Source: a virus
Direction: 5' to 3' (one strand)
Virus record (IMG/VR): IMGVR_UViG_3300048586_000548
Coordinates: 1 to 64,000 of that record
Length of the DNA: 64,000 bases
The notes beneath the pieces were generated by a model. It made no database searches, was not told where the DNA came from, and saw nothing but the letters and a program-made list of their open reading frames with translations. Below are positions 1 through 7,010 of the stretch, one piece after another; position 1 is the stretch's first letter, and each line of letters opens with the position of its first letter. Position numbers and translations under genes: made by a program.

Positions 1-35
1 CGCCACTCGGCCTTCCCTCTCACATTGAGTTGACC

Positions 36-311
36 ATGCAATTGAGTCGCGCACATGTCCGTGCGGTGCTTCGGCTGTCCAAGATCAACTGGATCCACGT
101 CGGCCCTCGCCGTGCGGAGCGGATCACGACCCAGTGCGAGCACTTGCTGCGGCGCGTGCCGCGTGTGACATCCGTGGCGGGCGTGCAGGCGCCGCGTCGC
201 GTGCTGGCCCACTACACCCGGGCCTTGCGATCGATCATGGACCAACTGGGCATGCCGGTCCCACTGGACGCCCCGCGTGGGCTGCCGCGCGCCATGCGCG
301 GGGGGCGGTAA
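36..311 (+). CDS. Small basic protein, unknown
   Basis: A 91-residue, strongly arginine-rich protein with no domain I recognise. ATG at 36 is preferred to the in-frame TTG two codons earlier, although no clear ribosome site precedes either. The stop codon overlaps the next start (TAATG), so it heads a small overlapping operon with the next two genes. The net positive charge would suit nucleic-acid binding, but that is only inference. It ends in Arg-Gly-Gly-Arg; I see no ubiquitin-like fold that would give this ending meaning. Confidence 0.6.
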   Translation: MQLSRAHVRAVLRLSKINWIHVGPRRAERITTQCEHLLRRVPRVTSVAGVQAPRRVLAHYTRALRSIMDQLGMPVPLDAPRGLPRAMRGGR

Positions 312-529
312 TGGCGGAGTTCACGCTCCTCGAGTACCAGCTGCAGCGCGGCCCCCTGGCAGGCGTGCGGGGCACGTGCGCGGCGGGCTGTACGGAGTAC
401 GGCACGCGCCTGCTCGCCCCGCCCACCATGCTGGTCCTCCCCGGCGCGAGTGGGGGCTGGTACCAGCTCGTCGGCATCGTGGACGGGGAGCTCCACTACG
501 CCTGGCAGGAAAGCACTGGGCTCGAGTGA
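311..529 (+). CDS. Small hypothetical protein (72 aa)
   Basis: Begins at an ATG that shares a base with the preceding TAA stop and ends with a GTGA overlap into the next gene, which argues for translational coupling. It has two cysteines in a C-A-A-G-C arrangement near residues 22-26, and its second half looks like alternating beta strands. No family recognised. Confidence 0.6.
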   Translation: MAEFTLLEYQLQRGPLAGVRGTCAAGCTEYGTRLLAPPTMLVLPGASGGWYQLVGIVDGELHYAWQESTGLE

Positions 530-702
530 CCAGCGTCTACGTCTGGGCGGATCTGCTGGGCGGGTGCGCCGACGGGGACGTTCTGCTCGTCGATGTCTGC
601 GACCCGCCGCCGCACTGCATGCGGCGTACCCGCCTCGGGACGACGCAGCAGTACGTGCTGCACGATCACCCCCGCTGGGGGCTGTGCTACGTGCCGATGT
701 AA
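526..702 (+). CDS. Small hypothetical protein (58 aa)
   Basis: GTG start overlapping the previous TGA (GTGA). The product contains three cysteines, two within a C-D-P-P-P-H-C stretch that could bind a metal, and ends in an aromatic-rich segment. Its TAA stop begins a TAAGGT element at 700-705, a partial copy of the bipartite motif found at other unit boundaries. No function assigned. Confidence 0.55.
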   Translation: MTSVYVWADLLGGCADGDVLLVDVCDPPPHCMRRTRLGTTQQYVLHDHPRWGLCYVPM

Positions 703-724
703 GGTCTGTGCGCGCTCCTGAAAT
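700..724 (+). promoter_or_regulatory. Degenerate copy of the TAAGGT-N14-CGAAY element
   Basis: TAAGGT at 700-705 is followed after 14 bases by GAAAT, which matches the CGAAC/T consensus at three of five positions. It sits between 526-702 and the metallophosphoesterase at 752, as the exact copies do elsewhere. It may be a weaker promoter of the same class. Confidence 0.35.
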
Positions 725-751
725 GACACCTGTACACCACTGGGAGCCGCT

Positions 752-1258
752 ATGCACGTGTTTGTCACCTCCGATTCGCACTTCGGGCAGGCGGGAATGC
801 TCGAGTTTCTACGCCCAGACGGGTCGCGACTGCGGCCGTTTGCGTCGGTCGAAGAGCACGACGACCACCTGGTCGCGGCCTGGAACGCCCGGGTGCAGCC
901 CACGGATAAGGTCTATCACCTGGGCGACGTGGCCATGCACCATCGCGCGATCGCGACGATCGGCCGATGCAACGGACGGAAGGTGCTGATCAAGGGCAAC
1001 CACGACACGCACCGGTTGACCAAGTACCTGCCCTGGTTCTACGACGTGCGAGCGTATCACGTCCTCGACAAACTGGTGCTGAGCCACGTACCGATTCACC
1101 CCGAATCGTTGGGGCGCTTCCGCGGCAACGTGCACGGGCATTTGCATGCCCAGCAGTTGGCGGATCCCCGGTACCAGAACGTGTGCGTTGAGCACACCCA
1201 CTGGGCGCCGCTCGAATTGAGCGAAGTCCAGCAGTTGTTCCGGAGCCCCACGTCATGA
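752..1258 (+). CDS. Metallophosphoesterase (calcineurin-like)
   Basis: A 168-residue phosphoesterase with the family motifs in order: S-D-S-H-F near the N-terminus, H-L-G-D-V, G-N-H-D, S-H-V-P-I-H and a C-terminal G-H-L-H. These supply the metal ligands of the two-metal site. The length is typical of compact YfcE-like phage and bacterial enzymes; the substrate cannot be read from sequence. A GGGAG sequence precedes the ATG. A second, unrelated-looking metallophosphoesterase lies at 35583-36275, so the phage carries two. Confidence 0.85.
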   Translation: MHVFVTSDSHFGQAGMLEFLRPDGSRLRPFASVEEHDDHLVAAWNARVQPTDKVYHLGDVAMHHRAIATIGRCNGRKVLIKGNHDTHRLTKYLPWFYDVRAYHVLDKLVLSHVPIHPESLGRFRGNVHGHLHAQQLADPRYQNVCVEHTHWAPLELSEVQQLFRSPTS

Positions 1259-1298
1259 CGTGGGGCATCGACGGACCGAACACTCACGCGGTGCCACA

Positions 1299-1460
1299 CG
1301 GCTTCGCCGCTAGTGGTCTTCGGTACGTGTGTCGCATGGTCCGGCATGCGACGGCACCTGGAGTGAGGGCACGGCTTGCCGTCCCGCGCTCTGACGTGCG
1401 CGCGGGACGCCAAGCCTCGCTGCCCTTGGCGTGATCGAGTGCTCACACACTTCCGTGTGA
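1299..1460 (+). promoter_or_regulatory. Cluster of consecutive stem-loops in an intergenic leader
   Basis: The 245-base gap between 1258 and 1504 contains several perfect inverted repeats in a row: 1299-1302 with 1306-1309; 1331-1338 with 1345-1352 (8 bp, 6-base loop); 1381-1389 with 1400-1408 (9 bp); 1409-1414 with 1425-1430; and 1443-1448 with 1455-1460. A small one lies around 1371-1382. No U-run follows any of them, so they are not obvious terminators. They could be a structured 5' leader, a small RNA or a replication/packaging element. No coding frame is apparent. Confidence 0.6.
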
Positions 1461-1503
1461 CCCTCCCGTGGCTGGTCAGTGAACCCTTCTGAAGGAGTTG
1501 TAT

Positions 1504-1989
1504 ATGCAGTCGAACGACATCGTGATGGTCAACGTCACCGGGACCAACGGCACCACCCGGCACCAGAAGACCATCTCCCGCCGGTTCAACGGTGCGGGCC
1601 TCCCGCTGAACGACGACGGCAAGCCCGTCGGCGACAGCGCCGAGGTGCTCCGCAACCTGCCGAGCGGCACGGCGACCAAGGCCCCGGACTTCCCGACGGC
1701 CAAGTTCCTCGAGGCGCAGGGCAAGGGCGCCGAGGGCGCGGCGGAGATCAAGGCGATCCAGATCGCCTACGCCCAGCAGTTCAGCGACTGGGAGAAGTCC
1801 CAGGGCGGCGGGTCGGAGAACCTGCAGGTGGCGAAGTCGGTCCTCGAGTACGCGAAGGAGTTCCACGCGTTCCAGGAGACCGATGGTGACCACTTCGTGA
1901 TGAAGCTGGACAACCTCGACGTGGTCACCACCACGCTCAGCGACGGGCGTACGCTGTACACCGTCACCGGCACGGCTGTCTTCGGCTGA
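1504..1989 (+). CDS. Hypothetical protein after structured leader (161 aa)
   Basis: The ATG at 1504 is chosen over TTG at 1498 because GAAGGAG lies six bases upstream of it. The protein is soluble, with a Thr/Asn-rich N-terminus, a helical centre and a beta-rich C-terminus (Val-Thr repeats). I recognise no family. A monocistronic arrangement, a strong ribosome site and a long structured leader suggest an abundant or tightly controlled protein. A hairpin at 2029-2067 follows it. Confidence 0.7.
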   Translation: MQSNDIVMVNVTGTNGTTRHQKTISRRFNGAGLPLNDDGKPVGDSAEVLRNLPSGTATKAPDFPTAKFLEAQGKGAEGAAEIKAIQIAYAQQFSDWEKSQGGGSENLQVAKSVLEYAKEFHAFQETDGDHFVMKLDNLDVVTTTLSDGRTLYTVTGTAVFG

Positions 1990-2028
1990 GCCTGTACACC
2001 GGTCTCTGGGGGTTCCCGGGGGCCGTTC

Positions 2029-2067
2029 GGTTGGGGCATCCGCTGCGTAGCGGAGGGTGTCCCAACC
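2029..2067 (+). terminator. Nested hairpin between genes
   Basis: GGTTGGG (2029-2035) pairs with CCCAACC (2061-2067), and inside it TCCGCT (2039-2044) pairs with AGCGGA (2049-2054) around a GCGT loop. CCTTTTG follows a few bases later. It may be a weak terminator of 1504-1989 or a leader structure for 2095. Confidence 0.5.
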
Positions 2068-2094
2068 ACCCACCTTTTGACCGCAGGAGACCAG

Positions 2095-2409
2095 GTGACG
2101 TTTCTGAATGCGATACACAACGCGCTCGGCACTGGACTGCGGCTGTACGTGGCAGAGTCCTACGCTCCCGAACCGCACAAGCCCGAGATGGACTGGCTGC
2201 AGAACTACGTGCTGCTGGTGGCCCCCGACATCGAGGCGGCCGCCGAGCTCGCCCGGGCCGAAGCGTCCCGCCCTGGCAGCACGCTGCAGAACGAGCCCCA
2301 CGAGCCTGCGGTGACGCAGATCTGGGTCCGCGACTTTGGCGCGCCTGCGGCGGCGGGGCTGCTTCGCGATCGTGGAACGCTGCTGGTGTGGGCCGTAGAC
2401 GATGCTTGA
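2095..2409 (+). CDS. Hypothetical protein (104 aa)
   Basis: GTG at 2095 is chosen because GCAGGAG lies just upstream; the earlier in-frame TTG at 2077 has no ribosome site. The product has one region like a beta-alpha ferredoxin-like fold (I-E-A-A-A-E-L-A-R-A-E near residue 45), a pattern shared with other small proteins in the window that have a strand followed by an 'A-x-x-A' helix. Its stop overlaps the ATG of 2402, so it is coupled to the three-gene ELYA family. Function unknown. Confidence 0.65.
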   Translation: MTFLNAIHNALGTGLRLYVAESYAPEPHKPEMDWLQNYVLLVAPDIEAAAELARAEASRPGSTLQNEPHEPAVTQIWVRDFGAPAAAGLLRDRGTLLVWAVDDA

Positions 2410-2752
2410 CGAACTCTACGCTACGCTGGGGCTCGCTGCCCCACCGCGCGACCTGCTGGTGTTCCGCTGGAAGGGTGAGGCGCTCGAGCAGGACTGGTGC
2501 GACTACACCCTGGAACCCGGGGAGCGGCCTAGTGCCCGGGCGGACAGGACGCTGATGGCCGAAATGTTCTATCCGGTCGGGGACGGGTGGTTCGCTCCGG
2601 TGCAACGCCACCCACCGCGAGACCAGTGGAAGATCCGGTACGGCTGCGCGCATCCGCGCGACCACCTCAATCAACAGACGATGGAGTGGACCGTGCGCTC
2701 GGTGTCGCTGCCCGAGTGGGTCCTGGACTGGGACGGCGAGCATGCTGGCTGA
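2402..2752 (+). CDS. ELYA-family paralogue 1 (116 aa)
   Basis: First of three tandem paralogues that open with Met-Leu-x-Glu-Leu-Tyr-Ala-x-Leu-Gly-Leu. After this N-terminal helix comes a beta-rich body with a shared G-D-G-W segment (near residue 60) and a C-terminal W-T-V-R-S-V-x-L-P motif. The N-terminal helix also resembles the terminal tag seen on many other proteins here. Coupled by overlap at both ends. No known domain recognised. Confidence 0.75.
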   Translation: MLDELYATLGLAAPPRDLLVFRWKGEALEQDWCDYTLEPGERPSARADRTLMAEMFYPVGDGWFAPVQRHPPRDQWKIRYGCAHPRDHLNQQTMEWTVRSVSLPEWVLDWDGEHAG

Positions 2753-3170
2753 ACTGTATGCGGCACTGGGCTTGCCCGTCGCCGCGCCGACGGACGTGTT
2801 GGCGTTCCGCGCGCTCGAGTCGGGCTACAAGCACCCGCGTTGCCTTCAGGCCGACACCCGGCCGATCGACGTTCCGGCGCTCGACGGCGGAGAATACTTC
2901 GTTCCGATCGGCGAGGGGTGGTACATCATTGTGGTCGCCCATGCGCTGGTGGTCCCGCGCGACGCCGGAGTGCCGCTGGAGAACGGGTGGCTCGTGCGGT
3001 ACGCGGCAGACTACCCGTCGTCCGGGATGAACAACTACCTCTACGAGTGGGCGGCGCGTTCCGTGGTGTTGCCGGACGGCGTGCAGGTCCTGCCCACCTA
3101 CTGTCTCGACGCGCCTGAGCCCTACGACGACGACGACGACTACGACGAGGATCTCTACGATGATGACTGA
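2742..3170 (+). CDS. ELYA-family paralogue 2 (142 aa)
   Basis: Second tandem paralogue. It shares the N-terminal E-L-Y-A-A-L-G-L helix, the G-E-G-W position and the A-A-R-S-V-V-L-P segment with its neighbours. It adds a C-terminal acidic tail of Asp and Tyr built on a short GAC repeat (about 3125-3140). The start overlaps the previous gene by 11 bases and the end overlaps the next by 11, which suggests duplication with coupling retained. Function unknown. Confidence 0.75.
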   Translation: MLAELYAALGLPVAAPTDVLAFRALESGYKHPRCLQADTRPIDVPALDGGEYFVPIGEGWYIIVVAHALVVPRDAGVPLENGWLVRYAADYPSSGMNNYLYEWAARSVVLPDGVQVLPTYCLDAPEPYDDDDDYDEDLYDDD

Positions 3171-3510
3171 GCTCTATGCGGCGCTGGGGCTGACGGCACG
3201 ATGCTGCCGCGCGCTGTGCTTTCAGTGGGATCTGGACCTGATGGAAAGCTGGACGCGGGACCGCATCTTGGGTACCGCCGACAGTCCCCCGGTTGCTGAT
3301 CGCCGCAACCGCGAGCACTACCTGCTCCTGGACGACGGGTGGCACATGGTGGTGCAATACGTCGACGGGCAATGGACGCCAAAGTTCGCGCCGACGAAAA
3401 ACACGTCGACCCTCAACAAAGAGCTCTTTCAGCAGTGGACCGTGCGCACCATCCTGGCGCCTGCGGGGCTGCACGTTCCCGACGAGCACTGGAGTACCGC
3501 ATGTCCCTGA
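3160..3510 (+). CDS. ELYA-family paralogue 3 (116 aa)
   Basis: Third tandem paralogue: M-M-T-E-L-Y-A-A-L-G-L at the N-terminus, D-D-G-W near residue 60 and W-T-V-R-T-I-L-A-P near the end. Two adjacent ATG codons (3160 and 3163) could both serve. It carries an extra Cys pair (C-C) after the helix, absent from the other two. Function unknown. Confidence 0.75.
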   Translation: MMTELYAALGLTARCCRALCFQWDLDLMESWTRDRILGTADSPPVADRRNREHYLLLDDGWHMVVQYVDGQWTPKFAPTKNTSTLNKELFQQWTVRTILAPAGLHVPDEHWSTACP

Positions 3511-3878
3511 ACGATGACATTACCAAGATCCTGGTCCCGAACGCCCCGGCACCGCTACCACCGGGCTGGGCCCCGCCACGCCCGCACGGACGCTACCGTA
3601 TCCGGCTGGACGTGCAGTTCAGCGGCAGCGTGGAACAGGTCGTGGAAGTCACGACCGCGGACCCCAGCGCCCTCGGGTTCTACGAGCTCGCCGAGCTGCT
3701 CGACGTGGCTGCGTTGTCTGCGGAAGATGTGCTCGCCGAGGCGAAGGAGACGGCGGAAGTCGCGGATTACAACTACGACGACGACGCCGAGAACCAGGAC
3801 GAACTCGACGCGTGGGACAAGCAGTTCGCGGACACGCATGATCCGGAGAGCGGTCTGCCGCTCGACGACGACGACTGA
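3501..3878 (+). CDS. Hypothetical acidic protein (125 aa)
   Basis: ATG at 3501 follows GGAG and overlaps the end of paralogue 3. After a proline-rich N-terminus comes a beta strand plus helix like those of other small proteins here. The last 45 residues are very acidic and end in four aspartates. Such tails often mimic DNA or bind basic partners; that is inference. A T-rich gap of 36 bases separates it from the next gene. Confidence 0.65.
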   Translation: MSLNDDITKILVPNAPAPLPPGWAPPRPHGRYRIRLDVQFSGSVEQVVEVTTADPSALGFYELAELLDVAALSAEDVLAEAKETAEVADYNYDDDAENQDELDAWDKQFADTHDPESGLPLDDDD

Positions 3879-3914
3879 CCTTTCCTCTTTTACCCTGTGC
3901 TGGGAGTGCAACGC

Positions 3915-5423
3915 ATGACTGCTCGGTGGATGTACCTGTCGGACCTGGCCCCGCAGGCCAACATCATGAACCTCGAGACCGGGGAGCTACGGTCGATCAA
4001 CAGCGCCGCGGTCAAGGACCGCGCGCCGATCGGGCTCCGCCGGTACGTGCTCGAAGAATCGTCGGGCGGGTCGTACCGGGAGACCGGGGAGTGTATGCCG
4101 ATGACCGAGGAGCTCTTCGCGGAGCTCGAGGACAACATGCGGCTGCCCAACAACTGGAACTACGACTGGCCGCATCTCCAGGTGGAGATCGAGGGTGACG
4201 GCGCGGACCATCCGATCCGCCTGGCGATCCTCGAGCGCCTCAACCGCGAGATGGCCGACCACCCGTACACCTTCCAGGTGACCGGGCTGCAGCGGCGGTA
4301 CTTGATGTACTTCTCCGACGGCAACTACCAGTCGCAGCAGGCGTTCGAGCGGTACGTGCCGCGTCCGGACAGCTCGCCCTTCCGGCGGGACGGCTCGCTG
4401 CGCAAGAAGTACAACTGGATCTGGAACTCGAACATGCGGGACGCCAAGGTGCCGGTGCCCCAGACCGAGTCGAAGCTCTACGGCAACCTCGCGCCGTGCC
4501 TCTACACCGGTCCGGCGTGGGTCGTGCGGTTCCAGCTCGACGGCCAGGACCCGCTGCTCGAGCGGTGCCGCGTGTACGTCACCGACGAGGGCGAGTTCAT
4601 CTGCTCCGACTGGTGCCAGCGGCACGACCAGACCAGCTACGGCGACGGCATCAACCTGCAGCGCGGGATCTACAGTTTCGGCGCCTGGGTGACCGGCCCG
4701 TGCGTGACCTTCGCGTCGGGACGAGGCGGGTTCAAGCCCACCAGCACGACCTTCACGCGTACCGCGGTCAAGGACCTGATCAAGCAGCACGGGCTGCTCC
4801 GGCCGCCGCGCGCCTTCGATGACGTCTTCGCGCAGGCCCAGAAGACCGTGGCGAGCTTCGAGTCGGTGGTCCCGGCCGGTGCGCCGAAGCTGGCGCACGA
4901 CGCCGGAGACATCACGGCGGCGGCGGTGGCCGAGGCGGAAGCTGTGGCCGATGCCCGCCTGGCCGAGGTGGGGGAGACGCTGAAGCTCCCCGAGGGCGTG
5001 GTGCCGCAGTCGCTGCGCTCGGCGGGCCTGAGCCTGTCCAACTACGCGTACTTCGAGGTCGACCTGCCGAGCCACAAGTCTGGCCTGGCCTCGACGCACA
5101 AGCGCGGGGTCGTGGGCCTGAAGCTGAACCTCGACGGCTCGGTGACGGCGGCCCTGGTGAGCAACAAGTTCGGTCTGCCCCAGGAGGCGTACGAAGCGCT
5201 GCGGGTGGCCAGCGCGAACGTTGTCCACGGCGCGTTCGCCGTCAATGCGGACTTCGTGCCGGGCGTCCCGGCCACGAACGCCTGCCCGGAGTTCTGGTAC
5301 CTCGGAGACAGCGAGAAGCCGACCAAGGCGGTTGGCGTCGAGGCGCTGAAGCCGTGGTGGCTGTACGACGCGGCGGTCTACTACCGGGACGCCGTGAGCG
5401 TCCCGGCGGAGCTCGTCGGGTGA
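3915..5423 (+). CDS. Large hypothetical protein (502 aa)
   Basis: ATG at 3915 lies nine bases after GGGAG; an earlier in-frame start at 3897 has less support. No transmembrane segment is seen. It has an Ala/Glu-rich probable helix around residues 330-355 and a C-terminal beta-rich region. The middle section contains cysteines and many aromatic residues. I recognise no domain. It is the largest unknown in this early block and is directly coupled (TGATG) to the paralogous pair 5423/5850, so the three may act together. Confidence 0.7.
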   Translation: MTARWMYLSDLAPQANIMNLETGELRSINSAAVKDRAPIGLRRYVLEESSGGSYRETGECMPMTEELFAELEDNMRLPNNWNYDWPHLQVEIEGDGADHPIRLAILERLNREMADHPYTFQVTGLQRRYLMYFSDGNYQSQQAFERYVPRPDSSPFRRDGSLRKKYNWIWNSNMRDAKVPVPQTESKLYGNLAPCLYTGPAWVVRFQLDGQDPLLERCRVYVTDEGEFICSDWCQRHDQTSYGDGINLQRGIYSFGAWVTGPCVTFASGRGGFKPTSTTFTRTAVKDLIKQHGLLRPPRAFDDVFAQAQKTVASFESVVPAGAPKLAHDAGDITAAAVAEAEAVADARLAEVGETLKLPEGVVPQSLRSAGLSLSNYAYFEVDLPSHKSGLASTHKRGVVGLKLNLDGSVTAALVSNKFGLPQEAYEALRVASANVVHGAFAVNADFVPGVPATNACPEFWYLGDSEKPTKAVGVEALKPWWLYDAAVYYRDAVSVPAELVG

Positions 5424-5839
5424 TGTTGTTCACCGGCACCCTCGACCGCACGATCATGGAGCACTACCCGTACGCGGCGCAGCACGCCGCGACGGGGGAG
5501 GACTTCGAGTACGGGCGCACGAAAGCCATCTCCCCCGCGCCCGTGGTCATCCGGCGGGTGTCGCTGTCGGAACGCTACGAGTGGTACCGGTGCACGCGCA
5601 TGACGAGCGCGGGGGAGCCCCGGGAGGACGCCGTGATCGCCTTCGAGCCCGCCACCGGCGCTTACTGGTTCTGCGGGGGCACCTCCTCCGTACCGCACAT
5701 TCCGTACACCGACCCCCGCCCGCGCAAGGAACCGCTGCGCGCGGGCTGGTGGGCCTCGATGTGCGTGGCCTGGCTGGAACAGCAACGGACCCAACCCCGA
5801 GACCTGGTCGGCGCGCTGCGCGCCGTCCTGCACGGATAA
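5423..5839 (+). CDS. CGG-pair paralogue 1 (138 aa)
   Basis: Paralogous to the next gene. Both share an N-terminal Y/F-P-x-A-A-x-H-A segment, a central T/H-G-x-(Y/F)-W-(F/Y)-C-G-G motif, a W-W-A-x-x-x-A-W-L helix and a C-terminal D-L-(V/L)-x-A-L tag. The motif 'acidic strand, T-G-A-Y' also resembles the D-L-R-T-G-A motif of the 11054-14325 family, so the groups may be distantly related. Function unknown. Confidence 0.7.
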   Translation: MLFTGTLDRTIMEHYPYAAQHAATGEDFEYGRTKAISPAPVVIRRVSLSERYEWYRCTRMTSAGEPREDAVIAFEPATGAYWFCGGTSSVPHIPYTDPRPRKEPLRAGWWASMCVAWLEQQRTQPRDLVGALRAVLHG

Positions 5840-5849
5840 GGAGCAGTCG

Positions 5850-6305
5850 ATGTGGACCGTCAACCTGACCGCGGACGACATTCACGACTTCCCGCTCGCG
5901 GCGCACCACGCATACATGCGGGCGACGTGGCCTGGAGTCTACGAGGACGACGACTCCCTGCCCGAGCTGGACGAAGAATTGGCCTCGCACACGATTCGTG
6001 TGCTCCAGGTGGGGACTACGGGGGACTACACGCTGTACGCGCTGGGCGAGCCGGACGACGAGTACTCGTACGGCACCGGGATCACCTGGGACCGCAAGCA
6101 CGGCGTGTTCTGGTACTGCGGCGGCATTGACTGCTCCTCACCGTGGTCCGACCAAGAACTGGCGGACTACGTGGCACAGAACGCGGACGAACTGCTCGAC
6201 CCGACCTGGTGGGCCGCGCTCGTCGCCGGATGGCTGCACCGGACCCACTGCGCGCCCAAGCCGACGGATCTGCTGTCGGCGTTGAACCAACTTCTTCATT
6301 CTTGA
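5850..6305 (+). CDS. CGG-pair paralogue 2 (151 aa)
   Basis: Second member of the pair, with F-P-L-A-A-H-H-A, H-G-V-F-W-Y-C-G-G, W-W-A-A-L-V-A-G-W-L and the C-terminal D-L-L-S-A-L helix aligning to 5423-5839. A clear AAGGAG ribosome site lies upstream of the ATG. It lies immediately before the E1-like gene; a functional link is possible but unproven. Confidence 0.7.
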   Translation: MWTVNLTADDIHDFPLAAHHAYMRATWPGVYEDDDSLPELDEELASHTIRVLQVGTTGDYTLYALGEPDDEYSYGTGITWDRKHGVFWYCGGIDCSSPWSDQELADYVAQNADELLDPTWWAALVAGWLHRTHCAPKPTDLLSALNQLLHS

Positions 6306-6320
6306 CCCCAAGGAACTCTC

Positions 6321-7010
6321 ATGCAACTCGCACTCGTCGGCTGTGGTTTCGTCGGCTCCGTGTTCACGACCGAAATGCTGAAGCGCTGTTTCGCGGGCAA
6401 AATTCCCCTCGACTTCCACTTCATCGATGACGACACCGTGGAAGCGCGGAACTGCGCCAATCAGAACTTCTCCCAGGCGAACATTGGGCAGCCGAAGGCC
6501 CAGGTGATGCAAGGGTTGGCGCTCGACGCCGACCGAGCGGCCACGTACGTTGCGACGCGGCTGACGCCGGAGAACATCGACGCTCTATTGGGCGACGCCA
6601 CGCTCATCGTCGACGGGGTGGACAACCTCGCCACCCGCCAGCTGTTGTGGGGATACGGCATGCGCACGGGCACCCCGGTGCTGCACATCGGCATCACCGA
6701 GCAGGGCACCGGCAAGGTCGAGTGGACCCATCCGGCGCACCAGACCTTTTCGCTCCGCCCTGAACACACGGCGGGCAAGGACATCCCGGACCCGGCCAGC
6801 GGGGTGACCCCGCCGTGCGAGCTCGCTCGGATGCGCGGCGTGGGCCTGAACGCGGGCTTCGCGGCGGCGTGCGCCGCGGCGATCTACTTCGGGTTCGATC
6901 CCGAGAGCCACTTGAAGGGCGACACCTCGCCCGGGTGGTTGACCGAATGGCACGCCAGCCCGATGGGCTTCCTGCCGCAGACCGAAACCTGGGGGAACGT
7001 GCATGTCTGA
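6321..7010 (+). CDS. E1-like (ThiF-family) adenylating enzyme
   Basis: A 229-residue Rossmann protein of the ThiF/MoeB/E1 superfamily. It shows the nucleotide loop G-C-G-F-V-G-S (residues 7-13), the acidic I-D-D-D-T-V strand (35-40), a lysine at about 59 in G-Q-P-K-A and D-G-V-D-N (98-102). The usual arginine of the N-R-Q motif is replaced: here it reads R-N-C-A-N-Q. A lone Cys near 166 (T-P-P-C-E) is a possible thioester site. The size and I-D-D-D-T-V pattern recall PRTRC-type ThiF proteins. No ubiquitin-like partner is evident next to it. It overlaps the next gene by eight bases. Confidence 0.8.
   Translation: MQLALVGCGFVGSVFTTEMLKRCFAGKIPLDFHFIDDDTVEARNCANQNFSQANIGQPKAQVMQGLALDADRAATYVATRLTPENIDALLGDATLIVDGVDNLATRQLLWGYGMRTGTPVLHIGITEQGTGKVEWTHPAHQTFSLRPEHTAGKDIPDPASGVTPPCELARMRGVGLNAGFAAACAAAIYFGFDPESHLKGDTSPGWLTEWHASPMGFLPQTETWGNVHV

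Noticed and set aside
36-311. Ubiquitin-like modifier for the E1-like enzyme, because of the C-terminal R-G-G-R
   Set aside because: The protein is basic and helical with no beta-grasp pattern, and the glycine pair is not terminal.
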